From: Allosphingosinicella indica
GTDB taxonomy: Bacteria; Pseudomonadota; Alphaproteobacteria; Sphingomonadales; Sphingomonadaceae
Assembly: GCF_900177405.1 (NCBI RefSeq)
Contig: NZ_LT840185.1
Location: 496,001 to 560,000 of the forward strand
DNA: 64,000 bases
Direction: 5' to 3'
Part shown: piece after piece, positions 1 to 8,671 of the stretch
Numbering within the stretch: the first letter of the stretch is position 1
How the letters are laid out: every line of letters begins with the position of its first letter
Program-made: the position numbers and the translations under genes
Notes under the pieces: generated by a model
Databases searched by the model: none
What the model was told of the DNA's origin: nothing
What the model saw: only the letters and a program-made list of their open reading frames with translations

Positions 1-10
1 ACCAGAACAA

Positions 11-1597
11 ATGAACAACACGGAAGCTCTCCGCGAAGCCGCGCGCGTCTCCAAGGCCTGGCCTTACGAGGAGGCGCGCAAGCTGCTGAAGCGCTTCCCG
101 GAGGGGCCGCCCGAGGGCCGCGCGATCGTCTTCGAAACGGGCTACGGCCCGTCTGGCCTGCCGCACCTTGGCACCTTTCAGGAAGTTGCGCGTACGCTCT
201 GGGTGAAGCAGGCACTCGCCGAGCTGGCCGACTGGCCGTCGCGGCTCATCGCCTTTTCGGACGACATGGACGGCATGCGCAAGGTGCCGCCGAACATGCC
301 CAACCACGATCTCCTCCAGCACAATATCGACAAGCCGCTGTCGGTCGTCCCTGACCCTTACGGTTGTCACGAAAGCTATGCGGCGCACAACAACGGGCTG
401 CTGCGGCAATTCCTCGACCGGTTCGGCTTCGAATATGAGTTTCTCGCCTCATCCGATTGCTACGGATCGGGCCGGTTCGACGACACGCTGCGCCGGGTGC
501 TGCGTCACTATGACGACATCATGGGCGTGATGCTGCCGACGCTGGGCGAAGAGCGGCGCAAAACCTATTCGCCGGTGCTGCCGATCAGTCCGGCCAGCGG
601 CAAGGTGCTGCAGGTGCCGGTCGAAGTGATCGACGCCGATGCGGGCACGATCCGCTACGTCGAGCCGGAGACCGGCGAGACGGTCGAGCAGTCGATCCTT
701 TCCGGGGGCGCCAAGCTGCAATGGAAGGTCGATTGGGCGATGCGCTGGGTTGCGCTCGGCGTGGATTACGAAATGGCGGGCAAGGATCTGATCGATTCCG
801 TCGCGCTGAGCGGCAAGATCGCGCGCATCCTAGGCGCCCGTCCGCCCGAGGGGTTCAATTACGAGATGTTCCTCGACGAGGACGGGCAGAAGATCTCCAA
901 GTCCAAGGGCAATGGCCTCACCATCGACGAGTGGCTGCGTTACGCGCCCGAGGAGAGCCTGAGCTTCTATCTCTATCGCGAGCCCAAGAAGGCGAAGCAG
1001 CTTTCCTTCGGGATCATCCCCAAGGCAGTCGACGAGTATCACCAGTTCCTCGGCAATTATCCGGATCAGGAAGTCGACAAGAGGCTCGGCAATCCGGTGC
1101 ACCACATCCACGACGGCGATCCGCCGCAATCGCGGATGCCGATCACCTTCGCGCTGCTGCTCAACCTCGTTTCGGTCGCCTCGACCGACGACAAGGATCT
1201 GATTTGGGGCTTTGTGAAGCGCCATGCGCCCGACGCCTCGCCCGAAACGCATCCCGAGCTGGACGCGCTGATCGGCTTCGCGCTCACCTATTTCCGCGAC
1301 TTCATCGCCGACAGCCTGTTCCACCGCGCGCCCGACGCGAACGAGGCTGAGGCGCTGCGCCGGCTCGACGCAAAGCTGGTCGAGCTCGGCGAGGACGCGA
1401 GCGCCGAGGCGATCCAGGACGAAGTCTATGAGATCGGCAAGACCGGCGGGTTCGAGAGCCTGCGCGACTGGTTCAAAGCGCTCTACGAGACTTTGCTCGG
1501 CACCAGCCAGGGGCCGCGGATGGGAACGTTCATCGCAATGTATGGCGTTGCCGACACGCGCAAGCTGATCGCCGAAGCGCTCGCCAAGGCAGAATAG
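11..1597 (+). CDS. lysS: Lysine--tRNA ligase, class I
   Basis: Charges tRNA-Lys with lysine in the cytoplasm. The 528-residue protein is the class I (archaeal-type) enzyme that many alphaproteobacteria use in place of the class II form. The HIGH-like signature reads PHLGT at residues 51-55, inside a GPSGLPHLGTF context. The KMSKS loop reads KISKSKGN from residue 294. The length fits the family (about 500-550). The ATG lies only 10 bases from the window edge, so the upstream signals cannot be judged. A short gap separates it from the next gene, which has its own strong ribosome-binding site. Confidence 0.95.
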   Translation: MNNTEALREAARVSKAWPYEEARKLLKRFPEGPPEGRAIVFETGYGPSGLPHLGTFQEVARTLWVKQALAELADWPSRLIAFSDDMDGMRKVPPNMPNHDLLQHNIDKPLSVVPDPYGCHESYAAHNNGLLRQFLDRFGFEYEFLASSDCYGSGRFDDTLRRVLRHYDDIMGVMLPTLGEERRKTYSPVLPISPASGKVLQVPVEVIDADAGTIRYVEPETGETVEQSILSGGAKLQWKVDWAMRWVALGVDYEMAGKDLIDSVALSGKIARILGARPPEGFNYEMFLDEDGQKISKSKGNGLTIDEWLRYAPEESLSFYLYREPKKAKQLSFGIIPKAVDEYHQFLGNYPDQEVDKRLGNPVHHIHDGDPPQSRMPITFALLLNLVSVASTDDKDLIWGFVKRHAPDASPETHPELDALIGFALTYFRDFIADSLFHRAPDANEAEALRRLDAKLVELGEDASAEAIQDEVYEIGKTGGFESLRDWFKALYETLLGTSQGPRMGTFIAMYGVADTRKLIAEALAKAE

Positions 1598-1685
1598 CGC
1601 CCCCTTGCGCAACCATATCCTTTGTTGTTGATTTCGCTCCCGAGCGCCGCCGGCAGGGCGGCGACCTAAGGGAGGATCAGTGGGC

Positions 1686-2369
1686 ATGCGTATCTATGCC
1701 GCCGCCGTTGCGGCCTGTATCGCCGTTTGTGCGACCCCCGCGGTGGCGCAAAGCCCGCGCGAACTGTTGGCGAGCGCCGCCTTCACCGCGCGGGACAAGG
1801 CGACCGCGCTGGCACGGATCGAGGCCGCGCTCGATGCCGCCGAAGACATCCTCAAGCGCGATCCCGATAATCACGAGGCGCTGCTGCAGCGTGCGGTGGG
1901 CATCGGCTATCGCGGCAAGCTGAAGCGCAACCGCCACGACGTGCAGGCTGCGCGCAAGGGCTTCGAGGCGCTGGTCAAAGCCAATCCGCGCGATGCCGAG
2001 GCGCAGCTCGCGCTCGCCGGCTGGCATCTCGGCGCGATCATAGAGCTGGGGCCGATCGTCGCGCGCACGGTCCTCGGCGCGCGCAAGGCCCAGGGCATGC
2101 AGGCGCTCGATCGCGCCGTCGCGCTGGCCGGCGGCCGTGCCTTCATCCCGGCCTATGCCAGCCTGACCCGCATCCAGCTCGATCCCGCCGCCGTCGCCCC
2201 GGCGCGCAGCCTCGCCGAGGCCGCGGTCGAAAGCCGCGTCGCCAATCCGGTCGATCGGGTGATGCAGCGCAACGCCGCCACCCTCCTCGCGTTGCTCAAG
2301 GGCGGCAACGGCAAGGCCGCCGCGGCGCAGGCCGAGAGGCTGATGCCCTTCGGCCGGTTCGACAGCTAG
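1686..2369 (+). CDS. Exported TPR-like protein
   Basis: A 227-residue protein beginning with a clear Sec signal peptide (MRIYAAAVAACIAVCAT, cleavage near AVAQ). The rest is alanine- and leucine-rich helical sequence with a TPR-like stretch (ILKRDPDNHEALLQRAVGIG), so it is probably a periplasmic tetratricopeptide-type scaffold. The start is ATG 1686: GGAGG at 1671-1675 is 10 bases upstream, whereas a GTG at 1680 would be too close. No enzymatic motif is visible and its partner is unknown. It could be cotranscribed with the small genes downstream. Confidence 0.75.
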   Translation: MRIYAAAVAACIAVCATPAVAQSPRELLASAAFTARDKATALARIEAALDAAEDILKRDPDNHEALLQRAVGIGYRGKLKRNRHDVQAARKGFEALVKANPRDAEAQLALAGWHLGAIIELGPIVARTVLGARKAQGMQALDRAVALAGGRAFIPAYASLTRIQLDPAAVAPARSLAEAAVESRVANPVDRVMQRNAATLLALLKGGNGKAAAAQAERLMPFGRFDS

Positions 2370-2448
2370 CGGCGCGCCGCAGCCATTGGTTAACGTCTTG
2401 TTTGGAGTTGGGACCTAACCCGGATCATATCCAGGGGACGATTTTCCG

Positions 2449-2751
2449 ATGCAAGACCGCAACCAGGCGGACATCTACGTCAGCATTTATCAGGCGATGA
2501 ACCTCGCCGCGGACGAGCCGACTCTGCCGCGCGGCGCGCATGGGGCACTGGCCCGTGGCATCGACCGCCTCCGCGCCGAAGACGCCACCCCGCGCATGAT
2601 CGGCCAGGCCGAAGCCGCCTATGTCGCCATCCACCGCCTGGAATGGGCGCTGATGACCGGCGATGATCGTGCCGCGACTTGCGCCCGCAGCGCATTGTCC
2701 GACATGGCCGGCGCCTGGCTTGCCGACGCGCCGGTGTCGCGCTTCTCCTGA
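2449..2751 (+). CDS. Small hypothetical protein (100 aa)
   Basis: A soluble 100-residue protein without signal peptide or membrane segment. It is predicted mostly helical and contains a region (IDRLRAEDATPRMIGQAEAAY) that looks like a helical bundle. A purine-rich stretch (CCAGGGGACG) about 10 bases before the ATG can serve as the ribosome-binding site. I do not recognise the family. Codon use matches the neighbouring real genes. Its function is unknown. Confidence 0.6.
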   Translation: MQDRNQADIYVSIYQAMNLAADEPTLPRGAHGALARGIDRLRAEDATPRMIGQAEAAYVAIHRLEWALMTGDDRAATCARSALSDMAGAWLADAPVSRFS

Positions 2752-2894
2752 TCCTCTTGCCGACGCCGCCGCACGGCTTGTCCGGCGGCGTGCAATTCCG
2801 TCGCCCGATCCGCGACTATCGTCGCACTCCGCTCCCGCACCTTCCGCGATTCGGCGATTGGCGGCAGGTCCCCGCGAATCGCGAACGGAATTTC

Positions 2895-3362
2895 ATGGTA
2901 CATCGGGTTATCGACGGCACGATCCAAGTGGCGACGCTGAAGCGCGAGACGCGGCGCCGCTGCCAGTTTCAGGACGTCACCTTGCTCAGCCTCGACGGGC
3001 TCGAGGTCAAGTTCCGCAAGCTGACCGTGCCCGCGGCGCTCGCCGGCGCGATCGCGCCTGGTACCAGCGGCCGCTTCTATCTCCACGGGCTCGGCGCGCG
3101 GCCGAGCGTCCACGGCGTGCGCACCCACGACGGGCAGACCGGCTTCGGCTTCTCGCGCGGGGCTGAATGGGCGATGCTCATCGCCGGTGCGGTCGCGATG
3201 ATCGCCGCCGCGGTCGCGCTGATGGTCCGCAACGACTGGTGCCTCGGGCTCGCCCTCCATGTCGCCGTGCTCGCCACCATCGCCACCCTGCTGTTCCGCC
3301 GCAGCCGCATCGTCGCCGACCGCACCTTCCGCGCCGATCTCGCTCAGCCCGCACGAGGCTGA
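2895..3362 (+). CDS. Hypothetical membrane protein (155 aa)
   Basis: The N-terminal half (residues 1-95) is soluble and beta-rich, with a basic KRETRRRC segment. Two hydrophobic helices follow (AMLIAGAVAMIAAAVALM and LALHVAVLATIATLLF), giving a small two-helix inner-membrane protein. I chose ATG 2895 because the open frame upstream is low-complexity and lacks a convincing ribosome-binding site. It resembles small sphingomonad membrane proteins whose soluble domain has no known role. The exact start and the function are uncertain. Confidence 0.55.
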   Translation: MVHRVIDGTIQVATLKRETRRRCQFQDVTLLSLDGLEVKFRKLTVPAALAGAIAPGTSGRFYLHGLGARPSVHGVRTHDGQTGFGFSRGAEWAMLIAGAVAMIAAAVALMVRNDWCLGLALHVAVLATIATLLFRRSRIVADRTFRADLAQPARG

Positions 3363-3422
3363 GCCGCCTCCAAATCCATTTCGCTTGACGACCGCCCCGG
3401 CCGGCCCCACGGGCCCCCCGCC

Positions 3423-4652
3423 ATGATGGTACGAAAGTCATTCCGGCCGGCGATCGCCTTCATCCTCATCACCGCCATGCTCGACGTGATGGCGATGGGT
3501 CTCGTCATCCCCGTCCTGCCGATCCTGATCGAGCAGTTCACCGGATCGAATGCAGCGGCGGGCTTCTGGAACGGCCTGTTCGTCGCCTTGTGGGCGGGGA
3601 TGCAGTTCATCTTCTCGCCGATCATCGGCTCGATCTCGGACCGCTACGGGCGGCGGCCGACGATCCTCATTTCGACTGCGGGCCTCGCCGCCGACTGGGC
3701 ACTGATGGCGGTGGCTCCCAACCTCTGGTGGCTGGCGCTGGGGCGGATCGTGGGTGGCATAACGTCGTCCAGCTTCACCACCGTCTATGCCTATATGGCG
3801 GACATCACCCCGCCTGAAGGCCGCGCCCGCGCTTATGGCCTGATCGGCGCAGCGTTCAGCGCCGGCTTCGTCGCAGGACCGCTGCTTGGCGGCGTGCTCG
3901 GCGAGTTCGGCCCGCGCGTGCCCTTCTGGGCGGCGGCCGGACTGTCCGCGATCGCGTTCTTCTACGGGCTGGTGGTGCTCCCGGAATCACTGCCGCCCGA
4001 AAAGCGTATGGCCTTCTCATGGCGGCGCGCCAATCCGTTCGGCGCGATGAAGCTTCTCGGTTCGCACCCCGAGCTTGGCGGCCTCGCGGTGGTAAACTTC
4101 CTGCTCTATTTCGCGCATCACGTCTTCTCAGCGGTGTTCGTCCTCTACGCTGCTTATCGCTACGGCTGGGGTCCGCTCGAGGTCGGCGTGCTCCTCGGGC
4201 TGGTCGGCGGCCTCGACATGATCGTCCAGGGCCTGCTCGTCGGCCCGGTGGTGAAACGGTGGGGCGATCGACGGACAATGGTATTCGGCCTGCTCGCCGG
4301 ATCGTTCGGCATCGCCTGCATGGGCCTCGCCCCCAATGGCTGGCTGTTCACGCTCGCGATGCTGCCCAACGCGCTGTGGGGCCTCGCCATGCCGACGCTG
4401 CAATCGCTGATGACGCGGCGCGTGTCGGAGAGCGAGCAAGGCCAGCTCCAGGGCGCGAACATGAGCGTCGCCAGCATCGCCGGCGTTGCATCGCCGCTGT
4501 TCTTTGGCTGGGTCTACCAAGTCAGCGTGACGACCCACGCGGGCCTCAGCTTCCTCATCGCCGCGGCGGTGCTCCTCGCGGGCGGGCTGATCGGCGCGGC
4601 GGTGGCGCGTAGGGCCGCCGGCGCGGAAAGAGCCGCCGCGCCTCCGACCTGA
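3423..4652 (+). CDS. TetA-like MFS efflux transporter
   Basis: A 409-residue, 12-helix major facilitator. It carries the motif between helices 2 and 3 typical of drug:H+ antiporters (SDRYGRRPTILIS) and an N-terminal motif DVMAMGLVIPVLPILI typical of the TCR/TetA group. It sits in the inner membrane and should exchange a drug or small solute for protons. Actual tetracycline resistance cannot be inferred, because chromosomal TetA-like proteins of this type often have other substrates. It converges with the S41 peptidase gene, leaving only two bases between the stop codons. Confidence 0.85.
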   Translation: MMVRKSFRPAIAFILITAMLDVMAMGLVIPVLPILIEQFTGSNAAAGFWNGLFVALWAGMQFIFSPIIGSISDRYGRRPTILISTAGLAADWALMAVAPNLWWLALGRIVGGITSSSFTTVYAYMADITPPEGRARAYGLIGAAFSAGFVAGPLLGGVLGEFGPRVPFWAAAGLSAIAFFYGLVVLPESLPPEKRMAFSWRRANPFGAMKLLGSHPELGGLAVVNFLLYFAHHVFSAVFVLYAAYRYGWGPLEVGVLLGLVGGLDMIVQGLLVGPVVKRWGDRRTMVFGLLAGSFGIACMGLAPNGWLFTLAMLPNALWGLAMPTLQSLMTRRVSESEQGQLQGANMSVASIAGVASPLFFGWVYQVSVTTHAGLSFLIAAAVLLAGGLIGAAVARRAAGAERAAAPPT

Positions 4653-4654
4653 CT

Positions 4655-5722
4655 TCAGGCCGTCGGCCCCGGGAAACGCCCAGCCGCAGCCGCTACGTCC
4701 GCGACCCCAGCCAGCCGCAGCGCTTCCAGCAGCGCCTGATCGGCGGGCACCGCAACGTCGGGCGCCACGCCCTTCCCCTCCCAGCCTTCGCCGGTGTCGG
4801 GATCGAAAGTGCGGCCGACCGGCACGAACACCGAATAGCCGGCCGCGATCGGCATCATCCCGCCATAATGGCCGGCGCCGCCCGTCGGCTCGCCGATCAG
4901 CGTGGCGCGCCCGGTGCGCTTCAGTGAGAGCGAGAGATGCTCCGCCGCCGATCCGGTCTTGCCGGAGACGAGCAGGAAGACTTTGGCCTTACCGAGCCGC
5001 GCCTTGGCGGAATCGCCCATCGCGAAATGCATGCGGCGGACCACCCCGTCGGGCCCGGCGACGCGGCGAAGCGTCGGCAGGTCGGGCGCCATCGGCCCCA
5101 TCGCCTGCTCCACCGCCAGCCGCGTATCCATGCCCACCAGTTGCGTTTCGGCCTCGAAGAGCGCCGGGAAAAGCGCATCCATCTCGGCCAGTCCGCCGCC
5201 CTTGTGACGGCGCGCATCGATAATCACCGCCCGCGCATCGCCGTAGTTGCCGATAAAGGCGGCAATGCCGTCGAGCGTCTTCTTGTCGCCGGGAAAGAGC
5301 GTGAACTCGACATAAGCGACACCGTCGGCGATCCAGCCCGATCGCTCCAGCCCGCCTGCCGGCATCGGCGGAGGGCTGGACTTCTCACCCGCTTTCGCGG
5401 CTTGGGGCGGTACCACTTTCAGATGATTGTCCGGATGTACCGCCTGCAGATCAGCCGTCAGCGCGGCGGCCAGCGCGGCGGGATCGGTGAGCGCAGCATA
5501 AGCACCAGCCGCCTGTTTCGCGCGCAGCATCCGGGCATAATCCGCGGCGACGTCAGGGAAGACGAAATTGTCCTCGAGTGTCTTGGCCAGCGATTCCACG
5601 GTCTGATTGGTATCGGGCGCGAGCGCGGCTTGATCGTTGCCCCACCCTGCCGCCGGCGACGTCATCGACAAACCCGCCGTGACGGTCGCCGCCGCCACAA
5701 GCCCCAACCGCCTCGATCGCAT
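4655..5722 (-). CDS. S41 family peptidase
   Basis: A 355-residue exported serine peptidase of the C-terminal-processing (S41) clan. An N-terminal signal peptide (LGLVAAATVTAGLSM, then TSPAAG) is followed by a helical cap and the catalytic domain. The nucleophile region reads GKTGSAAEHL and the later IGEPTGGAGHYG matches the IRBP-like S41 subfamily. There is no PDZ domain, so this is the short form. It probably cleaves periplasmic peptides. It is divergent from the Lrp-type regulator gene, which could control it. Confidence 0.82.
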   Translation of the reverse strand: MRSRRLGLVAAATVTAGLSMTSPAAGWGNDQAALAPDTNQTVESLAKTLEDNFVFPDVAADYARMLRAKQAAGAYAALTDPAALAAALTADLQAVHPDNHLKVVPPQAAKAGEKSSPPPMPAGGLERSGWIADGVAYVEFTLFPGDKKTLDGIAAFIGNYGDARAVIIDARRHKGGGLAEMDALFPALFEAETQLVGMDTRLAVEQAMGPMAPDLPTLRRVAGPDGVVRRMHFAMGDSAKARLGKAKVFLLVSGKTGSAAEHLSLSLKRTGRATLIGEPTGGAGHYGGMMPIAAGYSVFVPVGRTFDPDTGEGWEGKGVAPDVAVPADQALLEALRLAGVADVAAAAGRFPGPTA

Positions 5723-5834
5723 CGCCGCACCCCGCGCCCCTGTGTTGCCTAACTAACTCACTGTGACACGAAGCGTGCGCATGTTGGGCGAAATTGGGGT
5801 GGCCGATACGCCGGAAAAATGCATCGTGGTGGCC

Positions 5835-6317
5835 ATGAAGGTCTTGGACCCGTTCGACATCGCGCTGCTCAACGCGCTGCAGGCGGACAATCGCGCCACC
5901 GCGGATGCGCTGGCTCGGACTGTCGCGCTGTCCCCCTCCGCGATCACCCGGCGGATCCGGCGCCTGAAGGACAGCGGCGTCATCGACCGCGACGTATCGG
6001 TGCTGTCCCCGGCGCTCGCTGGGCGGCGGCTGTCCGCCATCGTCCAGATCCAGCTTCACGATCACGCCGAGGAAGCCGGGCTCGCGGTGTTGCGCCAGCG
6101 GCTGCTCGCCTCCAACCACGTCCAGTCGTGCCTGGAGGTGAGCGGCAGCTTCGACCTGTTCCTGACCGTCACGGCGCGCGACATGGCCGAGTTCAACGCC
6201 TTCGCCGACACGATGCTGGCCAAGGACGCGGCGATCCGGCGCTATGAAACCAGCTTCGTAAAGAAGGCGCTCAAGCAGACGCTAGCCATCCCACTCGACG
6301 CGCGGGATGCGGGCTGA
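5835..6317 (+). CDS. Lrp/AsnC family transcriptional regulator
   Basis: A 160-residue feast/famine regulator. It has an N-terminal winged helix-turn-helix (LDPFDIALLNALQADNR through TRRIRRLKDSGVI) and a C-terminal RAM/AsnC ligand-sensing domain (CLEVSGSFDLFLTVTARD). ATG 5835 was chosen because family members begin just before the LDxxD helix; the upstream frame codes for unrelated sequence. It is transcribed away from the S41 peptidase gene and may regulate it. Its stop codon lies inside a terminator hairpin shared with the convergent DUF885 gene. Confidence 0.88.
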   Translation: MKVLDPFDIALLNALQADNRATADALARTVALSPSAITRRIRRLKDSGVIDRDVSVLSPALAGRRLSAIVQIQLHDHAEEAGLAVLRQRLLASNHVQSCLEVSGSFDLFLTVTARDMAEFNAFADTMLAKDAAIRRYETSFVKKALKQTLAIPLDARDAG

Positions 6318-6335
6318 GCCTCAGCCCGCTTTTTT
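6309..6335 (+). terminator. Rho-independent terminator of the Lrp gene
   Basis: Nine-base perfect arms (GCGGGCTGA at 6309-6317 and TCAGCCCGC at 6321-6329) with a three-base loop, followed by six T. The left arm contains the Lrp stop codon TGA and the right arm contains the complement of the stop codon of the opposing DUF885 gene. The T tract is also the C-terminal lysine codons of that gene. Confidence 0.85.
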
Positions 6336-8132
6336 CTTCGCTGCGATCCAGGTGTCGATCTTGGTTTCCAGCACCGCCAGCGGCAGCGCGCCGCTCATCA
6401 GCACCTGGGCGTGGAACTCGCGAACGTCGAAACGCTTTCCGAGCGCCTTCTCGGCCTTGGCGCGCAATTCGCTGATCTTGAGCTGGCCCACCTTATAGGC
6501 GAGCGCCTGGCCCGGAATGGCGATGTACCGCTCGGTCTCGGCAGTGGCGTTGCTCCGCCCGCGTGAACTGTTGTCGAGAATATACTGGATCGTCTGATCG
6601 CGGGTCCAGCCCTTGGAATGGATGCCGGTGTCGACGACCAGACGGATCGCGCGGAAGAGCTGCGAATCGAGATAGCCGAAATACTGGTAGGGGTCGGTGT
6701 AGACACCGAGCTCGCGGCCGAGCGTTTCGGCATAGAGGCCCCAGCCTTCGACATAAGCGGTGTTGCCGCCGAACCGCTGGAAGTTGGGCAGCGCCTCATT
6801 CTCCTGTGCCAGGCTGATCTGGAAATGGTGCCCCGGCGCGCCTTCGTGGAGATAGAGCGTCTCCATCGACGGCGTGGTGCGCGACGGCAGATCATAAGCG
6901 TTGTAATAGAAGACGCCGGGGCGCGAGCCATCGGGCGTGCCCGGATTGTAGGAGCCGCGCGCAGCTCCCTTCTCGGTCAGCGCCGGCGTCGGCCGGATTT
7001 CCAGCGGCGCCTTGGGCAGCGTCGAGAACAAGTTGGGCAAAGTGCCGTCGAGCCGCTTGCCGATCGCGACATACTCCTGCTGCAGCCACTCGCGCGATTG
7101 CGGCTTGAACTTCGGATCGGTGCGGATGTGCTCGAAGAAGTCCTTCAGCGTCCCCTTGAAGCCGACCTGGGCTTTCACCTTCTCCATCTCGGCATGGAGC
7201 CGCTTCACTTCGTCGACGCCGATCTTGTGGATCTGCTCGGGCGTCATGTCGGTGGTGGTGTTGACCTCCACCAGATAGCGGTAGAGCGCGGGGCCGCCCT
7301 TCATGTCGAGCAGGCCGACGCTCGGCCGCGCGGCGGGGAGATATTCGTTCGCCGTGAAATCGCGCAGCCGCTGCAGCGCCGGACGCAGCTTGCTGCTGAT
7401 CGCGGTGCGATAGGCGGTCTTCAGCCGCTCCTGGTCGGCGGCCGGGACGTCGGCGGGGAATTTGGTCAGCGGCCGGTAGAAGGCGCTGCCCTCGACGCTC
7501 TCGCCGAGCATCTGATCGAGCTGACCGACGATATTCTGCGCGACGAGCTGCGGCTGGACGACGCCGCTCGCCATGCCCTCGCGCATCCGCGCGATGATCG
7601 TATCGACCGCGACCACGAAATCGTCGATCCGCGACAGGCCGTTGTCATAATCCTTCACCGTCTTGAACGGCGCCACGCCCTCGCCGTTGCTCATCTCCGG
7701 GAAGGAGGTGTGGATGCCGTAGAAATGGTTGATCGGGCGGACTGCGGTCAGCGCCAGCATGTCGGGCTGCAGCCCCTTGAGATCGGTCGTCCGCTGCCAT
7801 TTGAAGACGTCGTAGGAGATGCGCTCCTCGGCACTGAGCGCGGCGCGGTCGATCTTGTTCAGCTCCGCTAGCTCGTTCACCGCGGCGGTGCGCTCCTCAC
7901 CCTGATGCTCCTTGGAATAAGGATTGCCGAGCCGGTCGGCATAGCGAAGGTCACCGCGATAGAGCGCGCCGATCGGGTTGCGCTTCAGCTCAGCCTCGTC
8001 GCTGGCCGCAAAGAGCGCCGCGAGCTGCTGCGAGGCGTTCGCGGCCTCGGCCGCCGCGGGCGCGGACGGCGCCTGGGCGATCAGCGGCGTCATCGCGGTT
8101 CCGGCAAGGGCGAGCAGCAGTGCGAGCTTCAT
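6321..8132 (-). CDS. DUF885 family exported protein (copy 1)
   Basis: About 603 residues with a signal peptide (MKLALLLALAGTAMTPLIAQA). The family hallmark HEGAPGHHFQ near residue 430 supplies an HExxxxHH-type putative zinc site, and an acidic EGWGLYAE motif follows about 30 residues later, as in DUF885 metallopeptidase-like proteins. It is probably a periplasmic zinc hydrolase or peptidase; the substrate is unknown. Three in-frame ATGs lie at 8138, 8135 and 8132. AAAGGA at 8139-8144 favours the last. It is the final gene of a three-gene set with DUF6265 and a second DUF885. Confidence 0.88.
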   Translation of the reverse strand: MKLALLLALAGTAMTPLIAQAPSAPAAAEAANASQQLAALFAASDEAELKRNPIGALYRGDLRYADRLGNPYSKEHQGEERTAAVNELAELNKIDRAALSAEERISYDVFKWQRTTDLKGLQPDMLALTAVRPINHFYGIHTSFPEMSNGEGVAPFKTVKDYDNGLSRIDDFVVAVDTIIARMREGMASGVVQPQLVAQNIVGQLDQMLGESVEGSAFYRPLTKFPADVPAADQERLKTAYRTAISSKLRPALQRLRDFTANEYLPAARPSVGLLDMKGGPALYRYLVEVNTTTDMTPEQIHKIGVDEVKRLHAEMEKVKAQVGFKGTLKDFFEHIRTDPKFKPQSREWLQQEYVAIGKRLDGTLPNLFSTLPKAPLEIRPTPALTEKGAARGSYNPGTPDGSRPGVFYYNAYDLPSRTTPSMETLYLHEGAPGHHFQISLAQENEALPNFQRFGGNTAYVEGWGLYAETLGRELGVYTDPYQYFGYLDSQLFRAIRLVVDTGIHSKGWTRDQTIQYILDNSSRGRSNATAETERYIAIPGQALAYKVGQLKISELRAKAEKALGKRFDVREFHAQVLMSGALPLAVLETKIDTWIAAKKKAG

Positions 8133-8165
8133 CATCATTCCTTTGTTTGATCGATATCCGCTGGG

Positions 8166-8666
8166 TCAGCGCGGGGCGCGGCGGTAGGTGTAGTGGAGCA
8201 GCATCTCGCTGCCGTCCTTCTTCGTAATCCGCACCGTTTCCGCGAGCGTATCGGGGCCGGTGCGGCGGATGGTGAAGCCGTCGAAGAAAACGGCGTCGCG
8301 TTCGACGGCGACCAGCGGGAAGACGGTCGCGGCATCGCCCGCTTTCTCCTCCCAGCCGGTGAGGTCAGGATTGAAATGCTTCAGGCGATAGGCGAGCGAT
8401 GCGCCCGCATGGACGATCTGGACGATCTCGTACATCGTCACCTTGCCGTCCTTGCCCTCCTGGAAATGGCCGGAGATCTGGCCGCCCTTGGGCGGCAGAT
8501 AGACGACGCTCGCCTCGACGCCCTCGCGCCCGCCGACCCAGGTGCCGGTGAGGAAGTCGAGCGCCTCCACCTGTGCCGCCGGCGACGTCTGCCCGGCCTC
8601 CAGCCGCCGCGGCACTTCGGCCGGAGCCGGTGCAGCGGCGAGGAGCAACGAAAGCAGCAGCGTCAT
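8166..8666 (-). CDS. DUF6265 family exported protein
   Basis: A 166-residue protein with a short signal peptide (MTLLLSLLLAAAPAPA) and one beta-rich domain containing LDFLTGTWVG and a C-terminal HYTYRR. This is the lipocalin-like DUF6265 family, which has no established function. It lies between two DUF885 genes with gaps of 33 and 5 bases, so the three are probably one operon and the protein may act on the same periplasmic substrates. No catalytic residues are evident. Confidence 0.8.
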   Translation of the reverse strand: MTLLLSLLLAAAPAPAEVPRRLEAGQTSPAAQVEALDFLTGTWVGGREGVEASVVYLPPKGGQISGHFQEGKDGKVTMYEIVQIVHAGASLAYRLKHFNPDLTGWEEKAGDAATVFPLVAVERDAVFFDGFTIRRTGPDTLAETVRITKKDGSEMLLHYTYRRAPR

Positions 8667-8671
8667 AAGCT

